A DNA stretch of 64,000 nt from Pseudarthrobacter sp. Fe7. GTDB lineage: Bacteria > Actinomycetota > Actinomycetes > Actinomycetales > Micrococcaceae. Where the stretch lies: assembly GCA_024372495.1 (NCBI GenBank), contig CP099977.1, positions 3,224,001 to 3,288,000 on the forward strand. Reading direction: 5' to 3'. The notes under the pieces are model-generated. The model made no database searches. It was not told the DNA's origin and saw nothing but the letters and a program-made list of their open reading frames with translations. A program made the position numbers and the translations under genes. This document shows, piece by piece, positions 8,829 to 20,016 of this stretch (its first letter is position 1; each line of letters begins with the position of its first letter).

Positions 8829-10505
8829 ATGCCGTTTATGGGGGACACTATGCTTCTGGTTGCAGCCGAACGGTACTTTCGGAGGTTGGGGCCTCGAGGC
8901 CGAACGATGCTCTTTCAGTTGCCGCTTTCCATAACGATGTTGCTGGTCACGATTCTGGTGATCCTTTTGAACCCGGAAGTGGAATGGTCCCGGCCGCCGT
9001 TTATCCTCAGCATGGGAGCGCACCTCCTCCTTCTCGCTGCCTGCGCCATCGTTCCCTGGGAACGACTACCTGGGAGGGCCGCGCTGGTCATCCCGGTCCT
9101 GGATTGCCTCGCGATAGGTTTCACCCGGGAAGCTGCAGACCCGTACCTGGCCGTGCTGGGCTTTCTTCTCGTTTTCCCTGTGATCTGGATGTCCGCCAGC
9201 CAGCACCGCTCCAGCGTCATCGTTGCCGTGCTGGCAACCGTTCTCAGCGCGGTTCTGCCGCCCATCGTGGTGGGCACCGGCTTCGACAGCGCGGATTTTG
9301 TTCGCGTCATGCTGCTGCCCGTCTCCCTGGGTGCCATCGCTCTCACCACCTACGGTGCCTTCAACGTCATCTCCCTGCAGCGTCATGCCCTGGAACAACG
9401 GGAATCCGAGGTGCACGAATTACTCACCCGGAGCCAGGACCGTGAACAGTTACTGGGCACGGTCCTGGATACAGTCAGCGTGGCCGTATCTGCTGTCGAC
9501 CGGCACGGCGAAACCACGATGACGAACCACCAGTACAGCAGCCACATCACCCGGGCCGTTCACCAGGACCCCCTGGCCACGGCGCCGTCGGAAATCACCG
9601 TGTATGGCCGGGACCGGCAGACACCCCTGCCGCCCGAACAACTCCCCCGCAGCCGCGCAGCCCGGGGTGAGCCCTTCACCGAGGAGTTGATCTGGATCGG
9701 CACCGGAACTGCCCAGCGCGCCTACTCTGCCACCTGCCGATTGATCAAAGACCCCGATGGGCACAATTCCGGCGCGGTCATGGCCTTCACCGACGTCACG
9801 GCCCTGGTCGAAGCACTCGAGGTCAAGGACCAGTTTGTCGCCAGCGTTTCCCACGAACTACGGACCCCGCTGACTTCGATCCTTGGATACCTCGCCCTCG
9901 CGATGGATGAAGAGCCCAACCCGGACCTGGAAGAATACCTGACGGTGATCACCCGCAACGCGCAGCGCCTGCTGGGCTTGGTGGATGACCTTCTGGCGAC
10001 CGCCGTTAAGTCCCTGTGCGGCAATCCCCGGGCCTCGGATTTCGCCGAAGTCCTTACTCACAGTGTCCAAGCAGCCAGCCCCGCTGCCAGGGTCGCCGGC
10101 ATTACCCTCAGCCTTGAGCTGGACCCGGGCCGCCCCCTCACAGGGTTCTTCGACCCTGAAAGCATTGGCCAAGCCGTTGACAACGTAATTTCGAACGCCA
10201 TCAAGTACACCCCTGAAGGAGGCTCGGTCCGCATCAGGGCCGGCGCCGACGGTCGGACGCTATGCTGCAAGGTCACAGACACCGGTATCGGCATGAGCGA
10301 AGACGAGGTTTGCCAGGCATTCACCCGGTTCTTCCGCGCCGCCAATCTGCATTCCTCCACGATCCCGGGCGCAGGCCTCGGCCTGCCAATCACCAAATCC
10401 ATCATCGAAGACCACCACGGCACGATCAATCTCTCCAGCATCCCCCGAAAGGGAACCACGGTCACCCTGACCCTGCCAAGGGACATGGCCGACACCCTCC
10501 ACTGA
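8829..10505 (+). CDS. Membrane-bound sensor histidine kinase with PAS-like domain
   Basis: 558 residues. The N-terminal third has about six hydrophobic segments (roughly residues 30-190) and then a coiled linker ending SEVHELLTRSQDREQLL. A PAS-like domain follows at about 215-330. The kinase core starts at FVASVSHELRTPLTSILG (phosphoacceptor His near 341). The ATPase domain has VDNVISNAIKYTPEGG (N box), KVTDTGIGMSEDE (G1), FTRFFRA (F box) and PGAGLGLPITKSI (G2). It begins four bases after the glycosyltransferase stop, so it belongs to the same operon. No response regulator is encoded nearby, so its partner is elsewhere. Confidence 0.9.
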   Translation: MPFMGDTMLLVAAERYFRRLGPRGRTMLFQLPLSITMLLVTILVILLNPEVEWSRPPFILSMGAHLLLLAACAIVPWERLPGRAALVIPVLDCLAIGFTREAADPYLAVLGFLLVFPVIWMSASQHRSSVIVAVLATVLSAVLPPIVVGTGFDSADFVRVMLLPVSLGAIALTTYGAFNVISLQRHALEQRESEVHELLTRSQDREQLLGTVLDTVSVAVSAVDRHGETTMTNHQYSSHITRAVHQDPLATAPSEITVYGRDRQTPLPPEQLPRSRAARGEPFTEELIWIGTGTAQRAYSATCRLIKDPDGHNSGAVMAFTDVTALVEALEVKDQFVASVSHELRTPLTSILGYLALAMDEEPNPDLEEYLTVITRNAQRLLGLVDDLLATAVKSLCGNPRASDFAEVLTHSVQAASPAARVAGITLSLELDPGRPLTGFFDPESIGQAVDNVISNAIKYTPEGGSVRIRAGADGRTLCCKVTDTGIGMSEDEVCQAFTRFFRAANLHSSTIPGAGLGLPITKSIIEDHHGTINLSSIPRKGTTVTLTLPRDMADTLH

Positions 10506-10790
10506 TGACCCAGACCACGCGGCTGCCCCGTATGCCGCCGTTGGGCCGATGTAGCGCACCATTAAAGCCGCCATTACCCCCGGGATTTACCGACCACGAC
10601 TGGCCGCGGACGGACTCAAGACCGCTCAATGTCCTCACAGCAAATGTTGAAAGGCGCTCTGGCCTGGGGTGGGAAACTGCCAGCAAGGCCAATATTCAGG
10701 CAATCGAATCCGGGGGGCAGATCACGGTGACTTCTATTCTGATCAAGAAGAAAATTTGCATTCATTCGGGCGTATCACGGGTGCCCAACC
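10506..10790. other. Intergenic stretch downstream of the kinase
   Basis: No conserved frame, RNA or strong hairpin is evident between the kinase stop and the CHY remnant. Confidence 0.35.
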
Positions 10791-10886
10791 ATGACCATTG
10801 CCGATTATCGTGCAAGCACTCACTGCCGGTCGTGTGAGGCTGAGTTCAACGAAGCGTGCAGTCATCATGCCCCATCTCTATTTTGA
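10791..10886 (+). pseudogene. C-terminal remnant of a CHY zinc-finger protein
   Basis: An open frame from ATG 10791 to TGA 10886 reads MTIADYRASTHCRSCEAEFN followed by EACSHHAPSLF. It aligns with the C-terminus of the CHY protein at 2203-2538 (CPSCGVRFNERCAAHTHFYF): CxxC, FNE, C and the His pair are kept. The N-terminal zinc ligands are missing, so it is either a truncated relict or a mini-protein. It converges on the biotin transporter gene bioN, which repeats the CHY/biotin-transporter association seen at 2.5 kb. Confidence 0.6.
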
Positions 10887-10901
10887 CGTCCCGTCTGAGG
10901 A

Positions 10902-11513
10902 TCAGGTCTCCGAAACATCGAATTCGAGGCCTCGGGCTGAGAGGGCGTCACCGATGGCTTCGGCAGACTGGATCAGCCCGACGATAACGGGCACCACAAT
11001 TTCATAGCCTGCGGCCTTTTGGCCGCGGGCCAGAAATGCTTCCCGCGCCGTGGTGATGGAGGATGACAGAAGCGGAACCGCACGCACCGTCAGCGACAAC
11101 ACCAGGCTGGCCCGCCAGGGGCTGACGCCGATATGACGCAACGGTCCAAGAGCTTTACCGAAAAATTCCAGCATGTCGCTGCTGCGGGTGGTGTATGTCA
11201 ACAGGCTGGCCAGCAGAACGGCGACGAATATCCGGACCCCGAACACTGCCCCGCGCTGCAGACTGCCGAATACCGTCTGGGCTGCGACCGTCAGCACTAT
11301 GAAAGGAAGCACTGGGCGAACCGCCGCCCAAGCGAACGGCAACCGGATGCCGGCGACCGGGTAGAGCAGCAGGGTGGACAGGAGGATCCCGCCCAGGGCA
11401 TACAGATTCTCCACGAGAAAAACACCTGCAAGAATCAGGAACAGCAGCAGGAATTTAGCGGGCGTTGGCGTCCGGTGCAGGACGGAAGCCCCGTCGATGT
11501 AGAGCCCTGTCAT
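10902..11513 (-). CDS. bioN: Biotin ECF transporter T component BioN
   Basis: Transmembrane coupling subunit of the biotin ECF transporter, 203 residues with about five membrane segments. Seen: LHRTPTPAKFLLLFLILAGV at the N-terminus. Two short Ala-Arg-Gly coupling motifs are expected in this family: TTAREAFLARGQKAAG at about residue 160 matches the first, and DALSARGLEF near the C-terminus the second. These contact the ATPase. It starts at 11513 and overlaps the bioM stop by four bases, so it is the last gene of bioY-bioM-bioN. Confidence 0.9.
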   Translation of the reverse strand: MTGLYIDGASVLHRTPTPAKFLLLFLILAGVFLVENLYALGGILLSTLLLYPVAGIRLPFAWAAVRPVLPFIVLTVAAQTVFGSLQRGAVFGVRIFVAVLLASLLTYTTRSSDMLEFFGKALGPLRHIGVSPWRASLVLSLTVRAVPLLSSSITTAREAFLARGQKAAGYEIVVPVIVGLIQSAEAIGDALSARGLEFDVSET

Positions 11514-12211
11514 GGGTGAATGTTCTTCTTTTGACGGGAGCCGATCAGGTGCCGGTAAGCGTCCACAGCCTCCCGTGGCGATCCGTCGAAATGAACCTGC
11601 CCCCGCTCCATGACAATGACCCGGTCGAAATCCTCAATGATTTCCAAGTGGTGGGTCATCAGGATGATCTGCTGGCTCAAAGCGCCGATGGTATCGAGGA
11701 AGATTTGGACGTTGTGCAAATTAAGGAGGGTAGTTGGTTCGTCGCAGATCAGGATCTCCGGATCGGTAACCAGGACGGAGGCCAGGGCGAGCATTTGCTT
11801 TTGGCCGCCCGAAAGAAGGTGCGGTGAGTGGGCGGCAAGTCCCGATAGCCCGAAACGGTCCAGGGCCTCGGCCGCGATCTCGGCCTTCTCCAGCTTGGAC
11901 AGTTTGCGTCCCCGTAGCCCCAGAGCAACGTCCTCGGCAACAGAGGGCATGATGATCTGGTGATTCGCATCTGAAAACATGAAACCGACCCTGCGGCGAA
12001 CCCGGGCAGCGTCCTTGCGCGTATCCACGCCATCGACTGAAACATATCCGCTCCGCGGGACCAATAAGCCATTGAGCGTCCGCGCCAGGGTGGACTTGCC
12101 GCTGCCGTTGGCCCCAATGAAAGCGATCCGATGCTCGTGAAGTTCGAGGCTTACCTCCCGGAGTACCTGGAATCCGTCGACGTCATGGCTGACGTTTTGC
12201 AGTGAAATCAT
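11510..12211 (-). CDS. bioM: Biotin ECF transporter ATPase BioM
   Basis: ABC-type ATPase that powers biotin import, 233 residues, peripheral to the membrane. Seen: Walker A GANGSGKST (about residues 33-41), Q-loop region MFSDANHQI, signature LLSGGQKQMLALA, Walker B ILICDEPTT, and a switch His in ILMTHHLE. The final residues are charged. It lies between bioY (gap 34 bases) and bioN (4-base overlap). Confidence 0.93.
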   Translation of the reverse strand: MISLQNVSHDVDGFQVLREVSLELHEHRIAFIGANGSGKSTLARTLNGLLVPRSGYVSVDGVDTRKDAARVRRRVGFMFSDANHQIIMPSVAEDVALGLRGRKLSKLEKAEIAAEALDRFGLSGLAAHSPHLLSGGQKQMLALASVLVTDPEILICDEPTTLLNLHNVQIFLDTIGALSQQIILMTHHLEIIEDFDRVIVMERGQVHFDGSPREAVDAYRHLIGSRQKKNIHP

Positions 12212-12245
12212 GCGTGCAGATCCTTTCGGCTGGCAAAAGCGGACC

Positions 12246-12878
12246 CTAGGCCGCGCTTTCGCCTCGCCGGATACCTGCAGGCGGAACCGGATAGGCGCGG
12301 TGTACTGCGGCTGCTACCAACGCGGCCAGTACTGCCTTGAAAATATCTCCCGGAAGGAATACCGCCGAACCGATTAGAGTGACGCTCAGATCCAGGCCGG
12401 TGAACAGGGGCGACACCAGCGCTCCGAGCAGGTCAATAACCAGTACTCCACCGAGCAGCACGGCGGTCAAAACCCTCGGAAAATACCGTTTCCCGGCACG
12501 GATCTTCTCCGTCAGAAAGCCGATAACGAAGGCTCCGGCGACCCACCCGAGCAGATAACCCAACGATGGTGTCATGAACACGCCGATACCTCCTCGGCCT
12601 CCGGACAACAGCGGGAGACCTGCTGCAACCAAAGCCAAAAAGGCCACGACGGTCAGCGTTCCCCGCCGCGCACCAAGAATGGCGGCAGCAAGGAATACGC
12701 CCAGGTTCTGCAGGATAATCGGCACCGGAAGGCCTGCGACTGGAACGGCTACAAATCCCAGGGCTGCCGTGAGTGCCGCAAACAGGGCAATAAGCCCAAG
12801 GTCCCGCGGCAACAGCACGGGGCGTCGACCGGAGCCACGCAACTCGGCCCGCTGGCTGGTAATGGGATTGTGTGACAT
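12246..12878 (-). CDS. bioY: Biotin transporter S component BioY, second copy
   Basis: Biotin-binding membrane subunit, 210 residues. Seen: VPVAGLPVPIILQNLGVFLA, the GLPLLSGGRGGIGVFMTPSLGYLLGW loop and LPGDIFKAVLAALVAAAVHR at the end, each a BioY signature. ATG 12878 is used because AAAGGATACC lies just upstream and the encoded MSHNPITSQR start is plausible. It heads the bioY-bioM-bioN operon, immediately downstream of the biotin-dependent carboxylase and symporter cluster on the same strand, which fits a demand for biotin. Confidence 0.92.
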   Translation of the reverse strand: MSHNPITSQRAELRGSGRRPVLLPRDLGLIALFAALTAALGFVAVPVAGLPVPIILQNLGVFLAAAILGARRGTLTVVAFLALVAAGLPLLSGGRGGIGVFMTPSLGYLLGWVAGAFVIGFLTEKIRAGKRYFPRVLTAVLLGGVLVIDLLGALVSPLFTGLDLSVTLIGSAVFLPGDIFKAVLAALVAAAVHRAYPVPPAGIRRGESAA

Positions 12879-13191
12879 GGGTATCCTTTCAGCCACGACT
12901 CCGGCGTCACGGCTAGTACGGGGTTACTTCGAGGAGACTTCAACGCGGGGCTAACTGCCCGTGCTTTGCCCAGATGTTCGAAGGGAAGGCGGCACCGGGC
13001 CCCCAGTGACCTCATCAACTTCGAGGGTCCCTTACGGTAACGGGGGTGGGGGCGACGGCCGTTTCAAGGCGTGAAAGCTTCCCTGTTGTACGCGCTCACT
13101 ATGTCCGAATCGACACCGCCCCGCGGACCGTTGCAAAAGCTTCTGCCCTTTAGCAGGAAGCCAAGGGGCAGACGCCATCGAACTAAAGCTG
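12879..13191. other. Intergenic region upstream of bioYMN
   Basis: No gene is recognised. It should hold the bioYMN promoter. A purine-rich run of G blocks around 13041-13055 is the only visible oddity. I could not recognise a BirA-, BioR- or BioQ-type operator by eye. Confidence 0.35.
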
Positions 13192-14496
13192 CTAGGCGTC
13201 TTTCAAGTCGATACCCTTGGTCTCGCGCATTTTGAAGACCACAAGGCCCGTCATTGCACAAAGGATCATTATGTAGACATTCGACATCCAGCCCAGAGAC
13301 CAGCTGTTGAAAAGTGCGTTGAGATATGGTGCAGTGCCGCCGAAAATTGCAACCGAGAATGAGTAAGCGAAACCAATGCCCTGCGTCCGGATCCTGGTTG
13401 GGAATGCTTCAGAAAGAACGGACGCTAGCAGGGCGCCGGAAGCGCCCACGATGAGGAGAGCCGTCGTGGAAGCTACGAACAGGGTCCAGGGCTGGGAGTT
13501 GATCACGCTCATCAGTGGGATTTGGGCGATGATCATGGCGAGTGCGAAGCCGATGAGGACAGGGCGGCGTCCGATCTTGTCCGACAACCTGCCCCAAAGA
13601 GGCAGCGAGACCAGTGCAATCAATTGCGCGAGAACAGTAACCCAGTAGGCTCCCTGAGGATCCATGCCCTGCCTGGTGATCGCATAGGTGGACGCGTACG
13701 ACGTCCACGTATAGTGAGCTGCTGTGATTCCGGATGTCATGCCGATCATCATCAGAATGGACAGCACGACCTTTTTGCGGTCCACGGGCGGCACCGTGTG
13801 GACGGCCTGCGTTTCCTGCTGTCCGTCGAAGACTTCGCTTTCGCTCATGCCCCGGCGCATGTAGAGTGCGGCAAGAGCGAGTACGGCGCCGAAGAGGAAC
13901 GGAATACGCCATCCCCACTCGGCAACTTCCGTGTTGGAGAGCACATTTGTGACCCCGCCGCCGATTGAGAAGGCAAGGACAGATCCGCCGAAGATTGCCA
14001 CGAATACAATTGAGCCCCATTGACCGCGCTTATTGTGGGGTGCAATCTCTGCAATGTATGTGTTGGCAGTTGCGGATTCACCGCCATGCGCAAATCCTTG
14101 GGCGACGCGGGCGAGAAGCAACAGAACGGAAGCTGCAACGCCAATCTGACCGTAGGTGGGCATTAGACCAATCAGTAACGACCCGCCCGCCATCATGAGC
14201 ATCGTTGTTATCAGAACGAACTTGCGGCCCTTCACATCGGAAATGCGTCCGAAGACGATGCCGCCGAGTGGTCGCATGAGGAAACCAACAGCGAATACCG
14301 CCAAGGTTGACAGCAATGCAGAGACGGGATCGCTTGAGTTAAACATTGCCTTCGCAATGAAGGGCGCGAACACAGCGTAGGCGCTCCACTCGTACCATTC
14401 CAAGACGTTGCCGACCGTGCTGGCCATCATGGATCGTCTGATAGATGCTGAGCTGGCCGCACTTGGTGACTGCTCGACATTGAGGTTAAGTGCCAT
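13192..14496 (-). CDS. MHS-family MFS metabolite:proton symporter
   Basis: A 12-segment major facilitator of 434 residues. Seen: GNVLEWYEWSAYAVFAPFIA at the start, which is characteristic of the metabolite:H+ symporter family (dicarboxylate, shikimate and proline/betaine types), the loop signature RPLGGIVFGRISDVKGRKFVL with the RxGGxxxGRxxDxxGRK core, RVAQGFAHGGES, and the second-half repeat LWGRLSDKIGRRPVL. ATG 14496 follows AAAGGAAT. It lies downstream of the carboxylase genes on the same strand, so it may import the acid that the carboxylase acts on. That substrate assignment is inference. Confidence 0.9.
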   Translation of the reverse strand: MALNLNVEQSPSAASSASIRRSMMASTVGNVLEWYEWSAYAVFAPFIAKAMFNSSDPVSALLSTLAVFAVGFLMRPLGGIVFGRISDVKGRKFVLITTMLMMAGGSLLIGLMPTYGQIGVAASVLLLLARVAQGFAHGGESATANTYIAEIAPHNKRGQWGSIVFVAIFGGSVLAFSIGGGVTNVLSNTEVAEWGWRIPFLFGAVLALAALYMRRGMSESEVFDGQQETQAVHTVPPVDRKKVVLSILMMIGMTSGITAAHYTWTSYASTYAITRQGMDPQGAYWVTVLAQLIALVSLPLWGRLSDKIGRRPVLIGFALAMIIAQIPLMSVINSQPWTLFVASTTALLIVGASGALLASVLSEAFPTRIRTQGIGFAYSFSVAIFGGTAPYLNALFNSWSLGWMSNVYIMILCAMTGLVVFKMRETKGIDLKDA

Positions 14497-14935
14497 GGAA
14501 GAAATTCCTTTGTAGTCGTGCGATGTCAATTGTTGTCGTTGATTCCGGTCCCGGTCCCCCGGCCCGGACCCCTCCTAACCAGACGGCAAACGTTAGTCAG
14601 GACGATAGCTAAGGGATCGCATGTTTCGGTGTGCATCGCATGGGCAACTCGGATACACGCCGTCCAAAGACGGTCTTAGTAGCCGGGTTAGCGTCGCGGT
14701 CCCTTGTCGTGCGGTTAGAAATCGTGGTACCGATCGATCGGTCGATAGCTAGTCGTAATCCAGGTCATACTGAGCGTCAGGCTAACTTTTGATGGGCTGC
14801 TCTCATAGTGCGTGCAACGGAGTTCTGGCTCCCAAAGGCACCCAAGACGCGACAACTGGGCAGCACGACGTGGTTGCCTCGTGCTGCCCGGTGAACAGTC
14901 TGCGGCCCCTGTCACTGTCCGCGGTATCCGCCAGT
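14497..14935. other. Intergenic region between symporter and biotin carboxylase
   Basis: No gene is recognised. The symporter promoter is expected near 14520-14600. A GATCGATCGGTCGAT-like palindromic stretch occurs near 14731-14750. Confidence 0.35.
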
Positions 14936-16313
<1,378 letters not shown>

Positions 16314-16321
<8 letters not shown>

Positions 16322-16847
16322 GGCGCTTGATCACCATCAGGGGCTGACCGAATTCGACCGCCTGCTCGTTCTCGACCAGGATCCTCACGACGGTGCCCTC
16401 AACCTGCGCCTCGATGTTGCTCATCAGTTTCATGACCTCCACAATGCACAGCACCGACTCGGGAGTGACGCTGTCACCGACCGAAACGAAGTCAGGGGCA
16501 CCGGGTTTCGGGGCCGCATAGAAGATTCCGACCATCGGCGCCTTGATCACTACCTCATCGGCAGCCAGTTCAGTTGTGCCCTTCGAAGGTGCACCCGGGG
16601 CCGGCTCGACCGCAGCGGGCGCCGGAACAGCGGGCGCTAGTGGGGCCGCCGGGGCAGATGGTGCAGCCTGAGCAACCAGAGCGGGTGCTGGAGCGGGGGC
16701 CGAAGTGTCGCCGGAGGATTGCTGATCGCGGGAAATGAACAACTCCACGTCGCCGAACTTGAGGGACAGTTCGCGGACGTCCTGGGTGAGGTTCGCCCAG
16801 TCAACGATGGCCTTGAGTTCCCTGATATCTGGTGGGTTAAGCGACAT
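16314..16847 (-). CDS. Biotin carboxyl carrier protein
   Basis: Carrier that shuttles carboxybiotin between the two catalytic subunits, 177 residues. Seen: an AccB-like N-terminus (IRELKAIVDWANLTQDVREL), a long Ala-Pro linker (about residues 50-95), then the lipoyl/biotinyl domain with the biotinylated Lys in IVEVMKLMSNIEA. ATG 16847 is chosen because MSLNPPDIRELK is the conserved start and a GGAG-type site precedes it. It overlaps both neighbours, with the transcarboxylase-like subunit upstream and biotin carboxylase downstream. Confidence 0.92.
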
Positions 16848-18379
16848 TTTCAATTTCTCCTTTTTTGATGCTGATTTGCAAATTTCCTGCATTTAGTGCT
16901 TGTCTGCCGGTCTGGCTCTTTTGGTGGATTGCCTTGATCAAATCCAGAAGTGGCAGGGGGATCTCATCGGCGTTCCCCCCGGCGGCCACGGCCTTCTTCA
17001 TCTCATCGACCTGCGTACCGGCGAACATCGCGCGCAAGAGCAGCAGGTCCATGCTCTCGTTGGGGTGACGCTCCCGGAGATCGGGGAGCATCGGGGCAAT
17101 CGGGGCGGCTTCGAGCGGGATGTTTGAGGCTCCGTTGGCCACGATTTTCGCGTGCAGTTCCGGGTCAATGGGCGCCAGCAGTGCGCCGTAGTAACCGAGG
17201 ACATACTTCTTGATTTCGTTCGGCACGATGGAGTAACGCTCACCGGAGATTACGTTCATCACCGCCTGGGTCCCCACGAACTGGGCGAAGGGGGTGATCA
17301 TGATCGGGAAGGCCAGCTCGGACCGCACCCGGGCGACCTCGTGGAGCAGCTCATCGAAGCGATGGGACAGGCCCGCCGTTGCCAGCTGCGAGTGAAAGTT
17401 CGACAGCATGCCCCCGGGAAGCTGGTGCATGAAGTGCAGGCCGCTGTACGCGACTGGTTCCCCGACCGGCTTGTCCTCTTCGTCAGCGATGGCGGTCAGC
17501 TTCCCGCTGATGGTATCGATGATGTCGTCGTCGACATTGACCGTATATCCGAGCGCCCGCAGATCACGAACAATATCCTGCGTGGCCGGTTGAGCGGCGC
17601 CATTGGCCATCGGCGCGATCGAGGTATGCAGCGCGTCACAGCCCAGTTCCACGGCCTCGAGATAGACCAGCGGCGCCAGCCCCGTCAGGCAGTGGCTGTG
17701 CAGTTCCAGAGTCCGCTCGCCAATAGCTTCCTTGAGGACGGGTACCAGGGTGCGGATGCGGTCGGGCGTCAGGAGGCCAGCAGCATCCTTGAGCATGATC
17801 GCGTCGACATCAGCCTTCTCGATCAGCTCCAGGGCCTTGGCAACGAAGAGCTCGTCGGTGTGCACCGGGCTCTCGGAGAAAGAGACCGCCCCGAAAGTGG
17901 ACGCGCCCAGGCTCCTTGGCCCTGAGCAGGCCCGGAGCGATATTGTCGATGTCATTGAGGCCATCGAAGGACCCGATCACCCGGAAGCCGTTGGCGTACA
18001 GGTTCTCCACCCACGCCTCGATCACATCATCAGCCAGGAAATCAAACGAAGCGATGTTTTTCGAGCGGATCAACGCCCTGAACTTCGTATTCGGCGCATG
18101 CTCATGCGCCAGGCGTACACGCTCCCACGGGTCCTCCTTGAGGTAACGGACCGCGACATCAAACTGGATCGGCGCCATAAGATCGATTTGCTCGAAACCA
18201 GCCTTGTCAAAATCATTCGCCACCGAAACGATGTGATCAGTGCGCATCCGCGTCGCCCACAGGCTCTGATGCGCATCACGCAAAGTCGTATCAATAATCT
18301 TGATCTCGCGGCGACTGCCCGCCGGACGCCCCCCAAGACTCATTACCGGCGCAATCGACGGTGGTGTACTGGGCGACAT
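16837..18379 (-). CDS. HMGL/OadA-like carboxyltransferase subunit (pyruvate carboxylase B or oxaloacetate decarboxylase alpha type), one frame break
   Basis: TIM-barrel carboxyltransferase that moves CO2 between biotin and a 2-oxo acid, 513 residues when restored. Seen: IKIIDTTLRDAHQSLWATRM, the conserved DxTLRDAxQS metal and substrate motif, IGSFDGLNDIDN, LKDAAGLLTPDRIRTL, and ELHSHCLTGLAPLVYLEAVE with the HxH metal ligands. The C-terminal half carries the PYC/OADA conserved domain but no biotin domain, because the carrier is a separate gene. The break is CAGGCTCC at 17908-17915 (should be CAGCTCC; KELGASTFGAV restored). With BCCP and biotin carboxylase it forms a three-subunit carboxylase. 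The actual substrate is not determinable here. Confidence 0.85.
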
Positions 18380-18400
18380 GGCTCTCCTTGTATCAATATA

Positions 18401-18417
18401 GTGAAAGTAAGTTTCAA
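18401..18417. promoter_or_regulatory. Candidate IclR operator
   Basis: TGAAA at 18402-18406 and TTTCA at 18412-18416 form an inverted repeat around a five-base spacer, with flanking G/A. It lies 22 bases upstream of the carboxyltransferase start, in the divergent intergenic region shared with the iclR-type gene. It is therefore well placed to control the carboxylase operon. Confidence 0.5.
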
Positions 18418-18490
18418 GATCTGCCATACTATGGGGTGACCCGGCTAACAAAGTCAAGTATTTTTCGAGACAAACGGAACGGATGAAGCA

Positions 18491-19266
18491 ATGAATGCAG
18501 CGTCAATGAGCGAAGTTGAGCCCCTCAAACAACGCCAGGTGATCCAATCCGTCGCGCGGGCTTCGCGCATCCTGCTCGCGGTCGCTCGATCGGCGCACGG
18601 ACTCACCGCAACCGAGGTGGCAACGGGCCTCGGCCTCGCCATGCCTACGGCCTATCATCTGCTCGCGACACTTGAGGAAGAAAAACTACTGAGCAAGGAG
18701 TCGGGCAAGCGCTACACCCTCGGCCTGAGCGCCATCGATATCGCCAACTCACCCGGCCTGCGCGTACGCGTGGACGCCAAACACAGGCAGGCCCTCGGGC
18801 AACTCGCCGAGACCACCCGGGAAACGGCATATCTCACCGGCTGGTTCCGCGGGGAGATCCGCATACTCGCCACGGTCGAAGGATCCCAAGCCGTGCGAGT
18901 CACCGGCCTCGAAGTGGGATTCACCGGTGATGTGCACGCACGAGCAAGCGCAAGGTCCTCCTCGCCTTCGCCGACGAGGAACAGCGCTCATCGATCCTGG
19001 ACAATCACGAGTACACCCGATTCACCCCGATAACGGTGAGCGACCGAGACGGCCTCGAAGCCCAAATGGCCGAGATACGACGCACCGGCATCCTCTACGA
19101 CCTCGGCGAATACCGGGAGGACGTTCGGTCCTTGAGCGCCCCAATCCGTAGCAACGGACGCGTCGTCGCTGCCTTGGCGCTAACGGTTCCATCCAGCCGT
19201 TACGAGCGAACCGAGGCCGCGCTGGTCGCGGCTCTCCTGTCAGCAGTCTCATTGGCGGAGCAGTAG
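18491..19266 (+). CDS. IclR-family transcriptional regulator, one frame break
   Basis: 258 residues when restored. The N-terminal winged helix reads SVARASRILLAVARSAHGLTATEVATGLGLAMPTAYHLLATLEEE, typical of IclR. The effector domain includes GETAYLTGW-like ETAYLTGWFRGEIRILATVEG, VHARASGKVLLAF (restored) and ALALTVPSSRY near the end. The frame is lost near 18950 where AGCGCAAGG should read AGCGGCAAGG. Divergent from the biotin-dependent carboxylase genes, it is the obvious regulator of that operon. Confidence 0.87.
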
Positions 19267-20016
19267 GTACGCGCCACGGCATCAGCCCGATCGCCACGCA
19301 TCCCTCAGCCGATTCGCCTCCACAGGGCCCGCCCGAGAACCGTCGGTGCGGAACCGGAGGTCGCTGGACGACCTTCGCCGCCGGTTCCATACCACCACAG
19401 TGAGGAACTGGCAGGGAAGGGCAAGTCAGGAGCGCAATGGACCCTTCCGCCTTGCGTTCCTTGGTGTTCAGAGCTCTGAACGTTGGCGGCTGGGTGAGCG
19501 CTCCGTCATTTCTGCCGTTCGTATCTTCGACCTGGACCTGGTCGAATGGGCCGATGACGGCCCTGCACCGTGGGGCCCGCGCGCCGTGCGTTGCCCGGTC
19601 AGCGCCCCCGATGTCTCCCACAAAAAGACCGGTTAGCCCGTAAATCTCGCACGGGCCAACGCACCCGCGAACGGCTACCGGTGCTGCCGTCGCTGGTCTC
19701 ATGGGTGCAGACCGAAGTCAGCTCTCAGTCTTCCGGTGTGGACGCCCAGCTAAAACGCTGAGCGAGGTGTGCCTCACACAATCAGGATGAAGCACACCCC
19801 AACCTGACGTCAGGCAGCGGCGAAAAGCGCGTCAGAATAGGGTTCGAAAGGCTGTTCCTGCACATGCCAACTGTTGAGTCTTAGAGTCCTACCTGACAAC
19901 CAGGCCGAAGCACAGAGTTATGCTCGACGAGGCCGGAGACGTCGAAAACGCCTTCCTTGCTTGCCTCGTGAAGCCGGTGGAGCAGGGCGTGCTGGAGTTG
20001 ATGCCAAGATATTCAT
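19267..20016. other. Non-coding gap between accessory metabolism and conjugative element
   Basis: No supported gene, RNA or repeat is seen in these 750 bases. Several short open frames have no recognisable features. The left end of the conjugative element should lie here or further left, but I found no copy of the tRNA-Leu 3' end in the required orientation. A GGTTCGAA at 19841-19848 is in the wrong orientation and too short. Confidence 0.4.

Noticed and set aside
19839-19850. GGTTCGAA as left attachment site of the element
   Set aside because: It is only eight bases and in the opposite orientation to the tRNA copy at 48.15 kb, so it cannot be the direct repeat expected.
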